Notes: generated by a model from the sequence alone, not told the origin. Positions 1-10,127 are shown, counted from the first letter of the stretch. The stretch: 32,985 nt of DNA from JADJOY01 sp016713535 [NCBI: Deltaproteobacteria bacterium] (GCA_016713535.1 JADJOY010000037.1:1-32985), one strand, 5' to 3'. A program made the numbers and translations.

Positions 1-2957
1 CCTGACGGCGATCCACGGTTGGTCTCGTTTCCTCGGCCTCACTTCGTGCAGCAACGACGGCGGGGCGGCGGCTCGCAGGCGCCCAGGCGTCTGATCGCGC
101 GCCTGTCAACGGCTGGCCGCTGACCTGATAGGCGGCATTTCGCGCCCGGGGCTGCACCGGCGACTGGCTGCTCCGCCAACGCACCGCATCCGCGCTGATC
201 GTCCAGGACGCGGACGGGAGCGCTCGATCCACGGCATCTCCGGTACGGCGGCACCATCCTCGACGCAGACCTCGTCGCGCCGCGGGCCGAGCAACGACCA
301 GTTCCTTTGAGGAGCTCGCGCTTCCAGATGCGAACCTGGAGTCGACGCCACCCGACGGCGATCGAGGTAGTCGCCGACTGGCACGACGGCGGCGCCGGGA
401 TCCGCGTGACCGGCACCGACGACCTCCTCGACTCCAACTCTTCCGTCGCAGGTCGCGGGGCTCGGCGGCGGGATGGTGAAGCTGCCCTCCGCCTACGACG
501 ACCACGACCTGCCGGTCAGCTCGCCACGAGTACACGCTCGCGCGGGGCTCGAACGGGTCGGATCCGCACCACGATCCGCAACGACGCCTCGGGCAAGCCC
601 CCACGCTGCACGTGCCGGTCGGCGACCCGCTGAGCGGCCGGGACGCTCGAGGCGTTCGTGCCGGGGCTCGGCTTCCGGCACCCTGACGCAGGACCTACGC
701 TGCAAGGGCGAGGGCGACGCGTCGCCTTCACCGGCATCGACGAGGCGCGGGGTGAGCTGCCAGCTGCCCGGCGCTGGGCGGCAACCTGAGCGTGAGTGCC
801 TCGGCTCCACACCTGCTGGGCGGCAACCGCGTCTCGGTGCATACGCTTGGCCTCGAGGACCGCAGACCGCGATCCGCCCGGCTGAGTCGGCGCTTCGTTG
901 CCTCGCGGTCGGCGGCAGCGACATCTCGCCTCGGTCCAGGCGCTCGCGCCACTGCTCCCGGCGCGCGCATGGGCTCAGTGCGACCAGGTCTGCTCGGCGG
1001 ACGGCTCACCCGGTCACCGGCGTCCCGGCGCTCGCCACCTGCTGGGTGTCCCGGACCAGGCGAACGGTGTCGAGCCCGTTCGAGACCGCCGGACACGTTT
1101 CTCCGGCACCTGCCCGCCGGCGCCACGTGCTCGAGGTCGACGCCACGGGTATCCGTGGGACGGCGGCGGCGCGCCGACTCCAGCACCGCAGATCGAGTAC
1201 CAACACCGCCACGCCGAGAACGGAGATGGCGCTGTTCCCTCGACCCCGCCACCTGCGCGTGAACGTCGCAGACGGCCCCACCCGGCGGCACCGCGCTGCC
1301 GCGAAGATCAGCGATAGTCGCGGGCGAGCCTGCCGGCGATCCAGCAGAACCCGCTGCCTGCTCTCAATCCGCGCCGGGCTCTTCCGCGACGCCACCAGGA
1401 GCGAGATCCCCCCAGGCTGGCGCGGTCTTCCAACGTCGGACGAGCGGCGACTCGGGCGACGTCGCTCCGGAACTGGCGCCATGGTGGTGTCGCCCGGGCT
1501 GTAGTACTCGACCCACGACGGGGGTCGGGGTGCGCCGGCGGCAACACCAAGGCGTCACGCCAAGCTCACCCGCGTCGTCGACACCACCGGCCCGTCACCG
1601 TAGACTTCCACCAGCACCGATCACAGCTTCGACCCCATCTCGATCCTGCGGGTGCGGACTCGCCGCCGCCGAGGGGCTCCGAGCACGCGTCGCCACCGAC
1701 CACGACTTCTCACCGACTTGCGCGCCCACCATCCGCGCGAACCGCAAAGGTCGAGAGTGAGCTCTCGAGCGGCATCGGCGAGAGATCACCCTCGCCCGAC
1801 TACGGCCACTTCAACTCGTGGCCGCTCACGATCGAGACCACGGATCGACGGGCACCCTCGACTGGGGCGCGGGGTCGCAACGCGGCGCCGGGGGGCCAAC
1901 TTCCTCGAGCCAGGTGCGTTCGCCGCTGACGCCGGCGAGATCCCTGGCGAATATCCGCGACAACATCCTCGACCGCGATCCCGACCCCGAGGTGGCAGCA
2001 GATCAACCACATCAACGACTCGATCGGCATGTTCGAGCTGCTCGGCGTCGATACCGCCAGCCTGTCGACGTCGGTGTTCACGACCGCGCACCCGCCCGCG
2101 CAGTTCCGGCTGCCCGGCGAGCCGGGCCCAACTTCTTCGACGCGCTTCGACGCCCCTCGAGGTGCTCATCCAGTCGGACGCCGACTCGGTCACGCGCTTC
2201 CTCGACCAGAACTTCGGCGGCTGGACCAACCCTGCTCAACGCCGGCCTCGTGAGTACCGCCACCGGCAACTCGGACACCCACGTGCGGTGGAAGACGCCG
2301 CCGGTGGGCGCGCCGCGCAACTTCGTGGCGGCGAGCACCGACTCGCCGGGCGCGGTGAAGGCGCAGGGATCGCGGCATACGGTGCAGGCGGGGCGGTGGT
2401 GATGAGCAACGCGCCGTTCGTGAGCGTGCGGCTCGTCGACCCCGCGACCGGCGAGGCGGCGAGCCTGACTTCGGCAAGAGCCGCACGGTGGGCGCCGCCG
2501 ACGGCAGCGTGACCTCGAGATCGCGTCCAGTCGCCCACGTAGGCGCCCTACGACCAGGTCGCGATCTACCGCAACGCGGCCGTGACCGCGACCGACGACG
2601 ACGGCGATCCATCGACGCCGCTTTACTACGCGCCGATCGCGACGCGGGTGCGGACGGCGGGAGCGGACCTGAACGTGAACACCGTGGCGGTGGGCGGCGC
2701 GAGCCGGCTCGAGTCGACGCTTACGGAGCGCTTCGACGGGCTGACCGAGGACTCGTGGTTCGTGGTGCTGGTGCGGGGCACGCCGGGTGTCTCGGCGGCG
2801 CTCTTCCCGGTGATCCCGAACGACGTCGACGAGCCAGCCGGCCGAGGACCTGGTGACCAACCCGGCGCGCGGCGGCGTCACCGCGCTCGCCCTCACCAAC
2901 CCGCTCTTCGCCGACGTCAACGCCAACGGAACGTACGATCCCCCCGCGCGGCGGTAG
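1..2957 (+). pseudogene. CehA/McbA-type PHP-domain metallohydrolase, many frameshifts, possibly 5'-partial
   Basis: No single frame is open, but successive frames give a coherent protein. Around 1623-1709 the pieces read HSFDPISIL and then ATDHDF, the PHP metal-binding motif. Around 1798-1839 the sequence reads DYGHFNSWPLTIET. Around 1999-2060 it reads QINHINDSIGMFELLG. Around 2264-2320 it reads GNSDTHVRW followed by PRNFVAAS, the C-terminal His motif of CehA-like PHP hydrolases. The tail ends ADVNANGTYDPPARR before a TAG at 2955-2957, which is typical of this family. Coherent fragments further upstream (for example VVADWHDGGAGIRVTGTDDL near 360-430) suggest an N-terminal beta-rich region. 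I count at least eight frame changes. The family hydrolyses phosphoester or carbamate-like bonds using bound metals; no substrate can be named. The start is not identifiable and may lie before the window. Whether this is true decay or sequencing error is open. Confidence 0.7.
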
Positions 2958-2974
2958 CGCCGCAAGGAAACCCT

Positions 2975-3085
2975 GGGGTCGTCGACGAAGCGACGACCCT
3001 CCAGCCGTTCGATCCCGCGCGACCGCCTGGAGGGCGGCCGCTTCGTCGGCCGCCCCAACCTCGCCCTGGGGTCGTCGGCGAAGCC
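2975..3085. repeat. BIME-like palindrome locus 1, upstream of the RAYT
   Basis: Unit 1a (plus, 2975-3004) has stem GTCGTCG/CGACGAC, apex ACGAAG and tail CTCCAG. Unit 1b (inverted, 3027-3056) has stem GCGGCCG/CGGCCGC with the same apex and tail read on the minus strand. Unit 1c (3068-3085) is an incomplete plus unit that breaks down after the apex, just before the RAYT reading frame. The two full units face each other across a 22-bp spacer, as in REP pairs (BIMEs). The locus starts 18 bp after the stop of the PHP gene. Confidence 0.85.
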
Positions 3086-3095
3086 GGCTCGGCGA

Positions 3096-3596
3096 TTGCT
3101 TTGCCCCGCGTCGCTGGTGTCCCGCCGGCCCCCTATTCCCGATGGCAAGGCACCTCCCCACTTCCCGCCGATGGTGCGAGCCGGGCGCCCCGCGCTCTTG
3201 TTCGTCACCGTGTGCACGCACGAACGTAAGCCTGTCCTCTCGAACCCGCTCGTACACGGGTTGCTTTCCGAGTGCTGGCGAACCTCGGCCCACTGGCGCG
3301 TGGGGCGCTACGTCGTCATGCCCGACCACATCCATCTCTTCTGTTCCCCGACGTCGGGCCAGCGAACGCTCGCGCGCTGGGTCCAGTACTGGAAGTCCGT
3401 CGTGTCGCTCCGTTGGCCGCGCCCGGCCGAGCAACCGATCTGGCAACCCAGCTTCTGGGACACACAGGTCCGCGGACACGAGAGCTACTCCCGCAAGTGG
3501 GACTACGTGCGTCTCAACCCGGTGAGACGGGGACTGGTCGAGACGCCGGATGCGTGGCCGTACGCCGGAGAGATCGACGTTCTCGACTGGCCGTGA
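3096..3596 (+). CDS. REP-associated tyrosine transposase (RAYT, Y1/IS200-like HUH family)
   Basis: This 166-residue protein belongs to the Y1 transposase superfamily. The HUH pair is His78-Ile-His80 in YVVMPDHIHLFC. The C-terminal helix reads ESYSRKWDYVRLNPVRRGLV, with candidate nucleophiles Tyr131 and Tyr137, and is followed by the usual WPYAGEIDVLDW ending. Such enzymes are single-copy, domesticated relatives of IS200/IS605 transposases. Studied members cleave and join single-stranded REP hairpins. Here REP-like pairs lie 10-120 bp upstream and 20-250 bp downstream, which supports this role. Closely similar RAYTs, as I remember them, are common in Verrucomicrobia. The start is uncertain: TTG at 3096 keeps the family-typical RRPPIPDGKAPPHFPP leader, whereas ATG at 3171 would lose it. 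The frame is intact although both flanking genes are riddled with frameshifts. Confidence 0.9.
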   Translation: MLCPASLVSRRPPIPDGKAPPHFPPMVRAGRPALLFVTVCTHERKPVLSNPLVHGLLSECWRTSAHWRVGRYVVMPDHIHLFCSPTSGQRTLARWVQYWKSVVSLRWPRPAEQPIWQPSFWDTQVRGHESYSRKWDYVRLNPVRRGLVETPDAWPYAGEIDVLDWP

Positions 3597-3615
3597 CCGG
3601 CCCCAACCTCACCCT

Positions 3616-3844
3616 GGGGTCGTCGACGAAGCGACGACCCTCCAGCCGTCCGAGCGGGATCAACCGCCTGGAGCGCGGCCGCTCCGTCGGCCGCCTCAAC
3701 CTCACCCCGGCGTCGTCGACGAAGCGACGACCCTCCAGCCGTCCGAGCGGGATCAACCGCCTGGAGGGCGGCCGCTCCGTCGGCCGCCAGGAATCGAGCG
3801 CCGGGTCGGCGACGAAGCAGGGGCGAAGCCCCGTGACCCTCCAG
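3616..3844. repeat. BIME-like palindrome locus 2, downstream of the RAYT
   Basis: Five alternating units: 2a plus 3616-3645, 2b inverted 3668-3696, 2c plus 3709-3738, 2d inverted 3761-3790 and 2e plus 3803-3844. Plus units 2a and 2c carry stem GTCGTCG/CGACGAC and apex ACGAAG. Inverted units carry CGGCCG arms and apex ACGGAG on the minus strand. All end in CTCCAG. Unit 2e holds an extra small hairpin (GGGGC GAA GCCCC) after its apex. The plus-to-inverted spacer is repeated almost exactly between 2a/2b and 2c/2d, so the pair itself was duplicated. The locus fills the gap between the convergent RAYT and NuoF-like genes. Confidence 0.85.
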
Positions 3845-3856
3845 CCGGCTCGCCGG

Positions 3857-5367
3857 CTAGATCCGCTCGCGCAAGAGGCGGTCGACGAGGCGGTCGAGGT
3901 CGACGCCTTCCTGGTCGGCGCGCTTGCGCAGCGCCTCGGCGAGGTCGGGCGCCACGCGTACGCCGAGCGCATCGGAGAGCGCCTCGGGCCCGCGCCTCGA
4001 CGTCGCCACGCTCGCGCGGCACGGGCGGCGCATAGGTCCAGTCGGGGCGCTTCCGCGCGAAGGAGTCGTCGATCACGAAGGTCCGCGTCGCCTCGACGTA
4101 GTCGACTAAGAGCGGCACCGGCACCGCCTCGGTGGGTGCGAGCGGCTCGCGGTAGCGCGCCTCGAACTCGCCGCGGAAGCGCGAGATCAGGCTCGGCACC
4201 ACCGTCGCGCCCTGGACCCCGGCAGGTAGCAGCGGTGCCCCTGCGGCGCCGAGCGCGCGCCGTAGAGGCGCGCTCAGGATCGTCGGCGGTCGCCCGGGGG
4301 TGGCGTCGAAGAGCTCGTCGATCGCGCTCGAGGCGAGCCGGAAGCCCTGCTTGCACGACGGGCACTGGTTGCAGGACTCGACGTAGAAGAACCGCGCCAG
4401 CGCCGACGCGATGCGCGGCACGTTGCGGGGTATCGTCGTAAGCGACCAAGCCGCCGGCGCCGAGCGCCGAGCCGATCAGCGCCAGCGACCCGAAGTCGGC
4501 CGGCGTGTCGAAGCGATCAGGCGTGATCCGCCGCCCGAGAGCCCGGCGAGCACCACCTTGAGCCGCCGCCACGCGCGCCACGCCGCCACTCGTAGAGGCC
4601 GTCGAGGCGGCGTCCCGCCTCCATCTCGTACACGCCCGGCTTCACCACGTCGCCGCTCACGGTGAAGAGCACCGTGCCCGGCGTGTCCGCAGTGCCGAGC
4701 GCGCCGGAACGACTCGCGCCGCTGCACGATCATCGACACCCGCGCCAGCGTCTCGACGTTCGACACCAGCGCGGATTGGGCGACGCGGCGCTCGCGAAGA
4801 GCCCGCGCTCGACCGGCGTCTGGTGCGCCTCGCGCGGCAGCGGCTGCCCCTCCTCGATGTAGTTGAGGAGCGCCTTCTCCTCGCCGAAGAGGTACTCCTC
4901 GGGGCCTTCCACCACCGTGACGCGCACGCCGTCGAAGACGCCGTCGGCGGTGAGCTCGCGGATCGCGTCGCGCAGCCGGTCGATCTCGGCGCGGTAGCGC
5001 GCGCGGGTCGCGACGTAGAGATCACGCGCGCCAACCACGTGCGCCGCGATGCGCAGCCCCTCGAGCGCCGCGTACGGGTTGTAGCGGATGAGGTAGCGGT
5101 CCTTGAACGAGCCCGGCTCGGTCTCGGCGGCGTTCATCACCACCACCCGCGTCGACGCCGGGTGGCCCGCCACCGCGCGCCACTTGAGCGCCGTCGGCGA
5201 GCCCGACCCACCGCGCCCGCGCAGACCCGAGCGCCCGAGCTCGGCGACGAGAATCCGCGGGCTCGGTCGAGAAGCGCCTGGCCACGGCGCTCGGCCCGGT
5301 TCTCGGCGAGGTACTGCTGGTACGTCGCGTACGGCTTCTCGGGAAGCAGCCAGTGTTCAGGCTTCAT
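3857..5367 (-). pseudogene. NuoF-like flavin/Fe-S oxidoreductase subunit, several frameshifts
   Basis: Start ATG at 5367 gives MKPEHWLLPEKPYATYQQYLAEN. After a frameshift, the FMN/NADH-binding part follows: a Gly-rich GRSGLRGRGGSGSPTALKW, then AAETEPGSFKDRYLIRYNPYA, then EYLFGEEKALLNYIEEGQPL. Another frame gives SNVETLARVSMIV, matching the NuoF VNNVETL motif. The last frames contain ADFGSLALIGSALGAGGLV and FFYVESCNQCPSCKQGF, the C-terminal 4Fe-4S Cys cluster. The end after the cluster (DALGVRVAPDLAEALRKRA then LVDRLLRERI, stop at 3857-3859) looks like a ribbon-helix-helix segment, unusual for NuoF. No nuoE or nuoG neighbour is present, so this is more likely a stand-alone NADH- or formate-linked flavoprotein than part of complex I. 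At least four frame changes prevent translation as written. Confidence 0.75.
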
Positions 5368-5424
5368 CGCGTCGCTCCGGATGCGCGTCTCCTCCGACCG
5401 CCCAACCGCCGCCCGCGAGTCTAA

Positions 5425-5602
5425 CCCGCACTATTCATGAACACTTCGTAGCGAGGCCGCCAAGCGTCGAGCAGATTGGGGTGAGCGCAGGCTCGAGGCG
5501 CGCAGACGTACTCAACGGTACGTCGAGCGCCGAAGATGCCGACCACGCCCCAAGATGCCGACGATCGGCGGCCGCAGTAGAGGGCTTCATGAATCGTGCG
5601 GG
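5425..5602. mobile_element. MITE-like element with 17-bp terminal inverted repeats
   Basis: The left end CCCGCACTATTCATGAA (5425-5441) and the right end TTCATGAATCGTGCGGG (5586-5602) are inverted repeats with one mismatch. They bound 178 bp that codes for nothing recognisable. No clear target-site duplication is visible. The element lies between the start of the NuoF-like gene (minus) and a lipoprotein gene (plus). A non-autonomous transposon is my inference. A large operator or an old IS remnant are alternatives. Confidence 0.45.
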
Positions 5603-5663
5603 CGAATGCACCGTTGCGACGCCGCCTCGGAGACGCGCAGACTCGAAGGAGGAGAATCGTGTC

Positions 5664-6312
5664 ATGGTTCGTCGGACCGAGCGCCACGTCGCGGCCCTCA
5701 CGCTGGCTGCGTGCGTGGCGAGCCTCTCGTGCCATTCCACCTCGCCCTCCGGCGCGGCGGTCGGGAGCTCCGTGCCGGCTCCGCCGCCGTGCCCGCGCGG
5801 CGCCGACGCCCGACTTCACCGCCGCCGAGCTGCGCATGGTCGCGACGGTGGGCGCCTTCTACGAGTCCCTGCTCACCGCGCTAAAGGACCCCGCGCTGGC
5901 GACCAGCGGGGTCGACGCGTGCGCGGCGCGCATCGCGGCGAGCCTCGAACCGGTCCGCGGCGCGGCCCGGGAGCTCGCGGCGCCGCACGCGGCCTTGCCC
6001 GTCGAGCGGCGCCTCGCGATCCACCAGGAGGCCTTCCGCCGCCACCCGGCCGAGGTCAGGGCGCTCGTGGAGGCCGCCGGCCGCTGGACGAGCCGCTTCC
6101 GCTCGCCCGGCGACCAACCGCAGTTCCGCCGCATCACCGAGCAGGCGCTCGGGACTTGGGCCCACGACGGCGCGCTGTGTGGGTGGCCGGTGGCTTCGGC
6201 CCCGACGCGGTGGAAGAGCTCCGAGTGGGCCACCGGACGCGGCGAGAAAGACGAGGCTCGGTCATCACGCGACATCTCACCCGGCCCTTCCTGGCCCTCC
6301 CGATCCTGCTAG
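5664..6312 (+). pseudogene. Exported lipoprotein, frameshifted, function unknown
   Basis: A strong ribosome site (AAGGAGGAG, 10 nt upstream) precedes ATG 5664. The N-terminus MVRRTERHVAALTLAACVAS runs into LSC, a lipoprotein-type signal. The frame breaks near 5805. The continuation (TPDFTAAELRMVATVGAFYESLL, then an Ala/Arg-rich helical stretch with IAASLEPVRGAARELAAPH and FRRITEQALGTWAH) reads on to a stop at 6310-6312 in the last usable frame. The true end is probably earlier, because the next gene appears to start near 6225. The mature part looks all-helical. I do not recognise the family. One indel near 5805 and perhaps one near 6180 would restore it. Confidence 0.5.
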
Positions 6313-7319
6313 TCGCGCTGGCGCCCGCGCTCATGGGCCAGGAGACGTGCACGGCCTCCCCCAGCTCCATCGACGTCTCGAGCCCAGCGCCCGCGAGCGT
6401 CGTCGGAACGCCGGTGGTCCCGATCACGATCACCCTGGTGAACGCCGACGAGACCTCCCTGAGCGTGCGCGTCGACGGCAACGACGTCACGAGCGCCTTC
6501 ACCAAGACCAACCTGGGCGCCAACACCACCGCGCAAGGCAACGTCGCGCTCGGCGCTGGGCCTCACACGATCGTGACCAGCGTCCAGTCGTCCGGAGCAC
6601 CCACACCGACACCTCGGCCTTCCAGGTCACGTTCCCGGCCTTCTTCGTTCCCGATCAGGTGATCACCGGCCTCGTGCCGGTGGGCCCCCCCATCGTCCTC
6701 CGCGGCACGGTCAAGGGCGCGTCGTACAAGAGCGTCGGCACCATCGCCGCCACGTCTCACCCGGCCACAGCCACAGGCGGCAGGGGTTCATCCAGTACCA
6801 GCCGGGTCGGACCGCTACGCCCTCTGCGAGATCAGCCAGACCGCGGGGCTGACCGTGGGGCAGCAGGCGTGAAGTCGGCGCGAAGCTCACCACGACCAGT
6901 GGGTCACCCGGCAACTGCCGATCCCTTACCCGGCGACGTCGTCGAGGTCACGGGCACGGTGGCCAAGGAGACCTTCGGCGGCGAGGAGCGCTTCGTGATC
7001 GCGCCCGTGTCCCAGCGAAGGGAAGGAGGTGTGTCTCCGCGCCACCGTCCACTTCCCCCTGTTCAACCCCGGAGACAACGACGTCCACGTCCAGGCCGCG
7101 CTCGCCAACCCCCACGCCTACCCGGTGGGCAGTCCACCCGTGGCGCTGGTCGGTCACGCGACCGAGGTGGCCCCGCCCTACCGCGACCCAGCCAGCAGGC
7201 GGGAAGATCGACGATCTCCGCCGGGCGTGGACATGGTGGCGATCGGCACCGTCAAGTACGACGACAGCCACGAGTGGTACGAGGTCCACCCGATCAAGTG
7301 GTGGCGGGCTGCGCAATGA
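6225..7319 (+). pseudogene. Secreted protein with Ig-like domain, several frameshifts
   Basis: The first frame contains a signal peptide (LTRPFLALPILLVALAPALMG) and then a beta-sandwich, Ig-like segment (PASVVGTPVVPITITLVNAD, then SLSVRVDGNDVTSAF). After a break near 6595, another frame gives DTSAFQVTFPAFFVPDQVIT and GTVKGASYKSVGTIAATS. A later frame gives GDVVEVTGTVAKETFGGEER. The last, from about 7025, gives CLRATVHFPLFNPGDNDVHV and ends EWYEVHPIKWWRAAQ at 7319. At least four indels are needed to read it through. The start is uncertain: GTG 6225 is in frame, but the codon before the signal peptide is GTC-ATC, so a corrupted ATG near 6264 is also possible. The function is unknown; export is likely. 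Confidence 0.5.
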
Positions 7320-7349
7320 CGGCCTGACGGACTGACGCCGGCGTCCACG

Positions 7350-7525
7350 TTCGACCGGCGTCTGGTGCGCCTCGTGCGACAGCGCCTGCCCCTCCTCGAG
7401 GTAGTTGAGGCGGGCCTTCTGCTCGCTGAAGTGGGATCCCTCGTCCCCCGACGACAGGGACGCGCACGCCGTCGAAGACGCCGTCAGCCGCGTCCCCTCC
7501 GACCGCCCAACCGTCGCCCGCGAGT
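7350..7525 (-). pseudogene. Internally deleted remnant of a second NuoF-like gene
   Basis: Read on the minus strand, 7350-7480 encodes KARLNYLEEGQALSHEAHQ followed by TPVERG, against KALLNYIEEGQPLPREAHQ and TPVERG in the NuoF-like gene at 4810-4950. The nucleotide match then jumps to 7490-7525, which matches 5388-5422, the region just upstream of the start of that gene (shared CCTCCGACCGCCCAACCG). About 445 bp of the gene between these two blocks is missing here. Divergence in the matching parts is visible, so the copy is old. It cannot encode a working protein. Confidence 0.75.
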
Positions 7526-7630
7526 CCACTCGACGGGCGGTCAGTGGAAGCGAGACCGGCGCGCCTTCGGGTTGACCGCGAGGGGACGGAGGCCCACGAT
7601 CGTTTGGTGCTCTTCGGGTTCGGACATGCA

Positions 7631-10127
7631 ATGACACGCCGCTCGCGTGCTCTCCTGCTCTCGATCGCGGCCGCGCTTGGCCTGGGCGCGACCGGATGCA
7701 CCGGCCCCACGGTGACTTCGATCGAGCCGGGCGCGGCGGCGGTGGGGGAATCCGTCACCATCACCGGAAGCCACTTCGGAACCACCCAGGGCCCGAGCAT
7801 CGTCCGCTTCAACGGCCTGGCGCCGGGGCTGCCGTGACGTGGTCCGACGGCGAGATCGCGGTGGCGGTCCCAGCGGGCGCGCAGACTGGCTCACTGCTCG
7901 TGGAGGTGGGCGGCCTCATCAGCGGACCGGAGCCGTTCGTCGTATCGCGACCTCGCTTGGCGGCCGTTCGCGATGCGACTCTCCTTCCAGCACCGGCCGA
8001 TGAGGCGGGCCTGGGGTTCTGCACCAGCCCGGCGGCCTCCATCGAGCCTCGTTTCGGATCGTCAAGCACGAGCTCCCAGCACACCTCCTTCGCCGTCGAC
8101 CTGGACGGCGACGAGAACGTGGACATCCTTCAGGGCCGAGGCGCGCGAATCTGCCGTTACTTGGGTGACGGGGCCGGTCGCATCACGTCCGCCCTCTGCG
8201 CGGACGTGCAGTCGGCCGGCATCGGCGGGATCACCGCGGATCGAATCGACGGCGACTCCATCGCCGACATCATCTTCGCCGATACGTTCAACGACCGGAT
8301 CGGGATCATCCTCGGAGACGGCCTCGGTGGGCTCGCTCAGCCCGTGTTTTCCCGGCGGGCCAGCGCCCCGGGTATCCCCTCGCGGTGGACTTCGATCGGG
8401 ACGGGGACCTCGACATCGCGGTGCTCGGTTTCGGGAACACGCACGCCGTCCAGGTCCTCTACGGCGACGGATCGGGTGGGTTCTCCGCTCCCACGCCCTT
8501 TCCCGTGGCGACACGCGTCCACTCGATCGCCGCCGGTGACCTCGACGGCGATTCGTACCCGGACATCGTCGTCAGCGACCCCGCCTTCAATCTCGGCGAC
8601 CCTGGCCAGCTCTCGATCCTACTGAACGACGGACTCGGCGGGTTCCTGCCCGAGACGCGGATCACGACCGATCTCGAGCCCACCGGGCTGGTCCTCGAGG
8701 ACTTCAATCGAGACGGGCACGCCGATATCGCGGTCGCCCACGATCTCTTCACCACCACCGACAACTCGGTCGAGGTGTTCCTCGGCGACGGCACGGGCCA
8801 GTTTGCTGCAGCGTTGGTCGTCCCGTCTGGAGCAGCCGAAGCGATTCAGTCTACCGACCTAAACGGTGACGCCGTTCCCGACCTGATCGTGGGCGGTGGG
8901 CAGACCTATCTCGGATACGGCAACGGCGACTTTCTGCTGTGGGACGCGATCGCCCCTGTTGGCGCATTCGGAATCGCCACCGCCGACTTCGACAGAGATG
9001 GTCGCGTCGACATGTACACCGCCGGCGGGCTGGGGGAGGCAGTGTTCTTGGGGGATGGCAGCGGCGGTCTGGGCTCCGCCAACGTGGTGAGCTTGCCCTA
9101 TTCGCCAATCGATCCTCGGGGACTGGTCACAGGCGATTGGAACGAAGACGACCGCCTAGATCTCGCTTCCGTCGTAGCGGCATCATCCGGTGACCAACTC
9201 ATACTGCTCGTCGGCGACGGAAAGGGCGGCTTCTCTCCAAGCGTCACTTCGCTTCCGAGCGGCGCCCACGGCTTCTTCGCCCCCGGCGACTTCGACGGCG
9301 ATGGCCATGCCGACCTCGTCCAGTACCGCCAGCAGCCACCTGCGCAACTTCTCTCCGTAGATCTCGGCCACGGCAACGGCACGTTCGATGTGCCAGGGAT
9401 CGAGACGGAGGTCGGCGAGACCGTCGTTGCCATCGCCGTCACGGATCTGGACGCGGACGGCAAGGATGATTTGGTTCTGAGTACCGTTTCGGGAATACAA
9501 GGCATGCGGTCTACCGGGGACGGTGGCTTCACCAAGACACTTCTCTTCCCGTTCGCCGTACCGGGATGGGGTGCCCTTGCCGTTGGGCAGTTCAATGCGG
9601 ATGCGTATCCCGACATCGCTTTCAAAGGGGCGTCGCTGTCGTCAGACGGCGATCTGAGGGTGTTGCTCTCGGACGGCACCGGCAGTTACGCCCTCTCCAC
9701 GGCATTTCCAGCAAACGACGGAAAGGTGCTCGTCGGGGACGTTGATGGCGACGGCTCCCAGGACATCGTCGAGCACGACATCGAGGACAGTCACCCATCG
9801 AGCTATCGGGTTTATCTCGGTAACGGCAATGGCGGCTTTGCCGGCCCGGTCGAGCGCATTCTTGGGAACCCTGCGGAGTTAGCTGACTTGAATGGCGACG
9901 GGCGGGCCGACGCGATCTCCGCATCGGCCGGTCTCCGAGTTGGGATTGGGACCAGCATCGGTACGCTGCAGCCAACGCCGGATTGTCACTACTTGCGTCC
10001 TGGTGTCGATGCCGTCGTCGGGATGTTCGATGGCGACCAGACCTACGATGTCGCATTAAGTACGGCGGACAATCAGGTCTGGCTTTTCCTCGGCGATGGC
10101 GCCGGAGGCTTCGTAGATCGCAGTTGA
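7631..10127 (+). CDS. FG-GAP/VCBS-repeat lipoprotein with IPT/TIG domain, copy 1 (two frameshifts)
   Basis: Start ATG 7631 gives MTRRSRALLLSIAAALGLGA then TGC, a lipoprotein signal. Next comes an IPT/TIG fold (TVTSIEPGAAAVGESVTITG, then SHFGTTQGPSIVRFNG). The remainder is an integrin-alpha-like beta-propeller with about 14 calcium-binding D-x-D/N-x-D repeats, such as DLDGDENVD, DFDRDGDLD, DFNRDGHAD and DVDGDGSQD. It ends GDGAGGFVDRS at 10127. Comparison with copy 2 shows two one-base losses: near 7818-7820 (CCTGGCG for CCTAAGCG) and near 8348 (T4 for T5). Restoring both gives one 832-residue protein. It is probably a surface-anchored adhesin or scaffold. The second half is visibly less GC-rich than the first half or copy 2. 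Confidence 0.85.
7697..8797 (+). repeat. Near-identical 1.1-kb direct repeat, copy A
   Basis: This block aligns with 10325-11427 at near identity. Over it the two copies differ in length by exactly two bases, which are the two frameshift positions in this copy. It starts at the lipobox Cys codon and stops abruptly within the codons for FLGDGTG. Confidence 0.9.

Noticed and set aside
473-1504. Open frame of 343 codons on the plus strand
   Set aside because: Only its first 20 or so residues fit the broken PHP gene. The rest is Arg/Ser-rich, out-of-frame reading.
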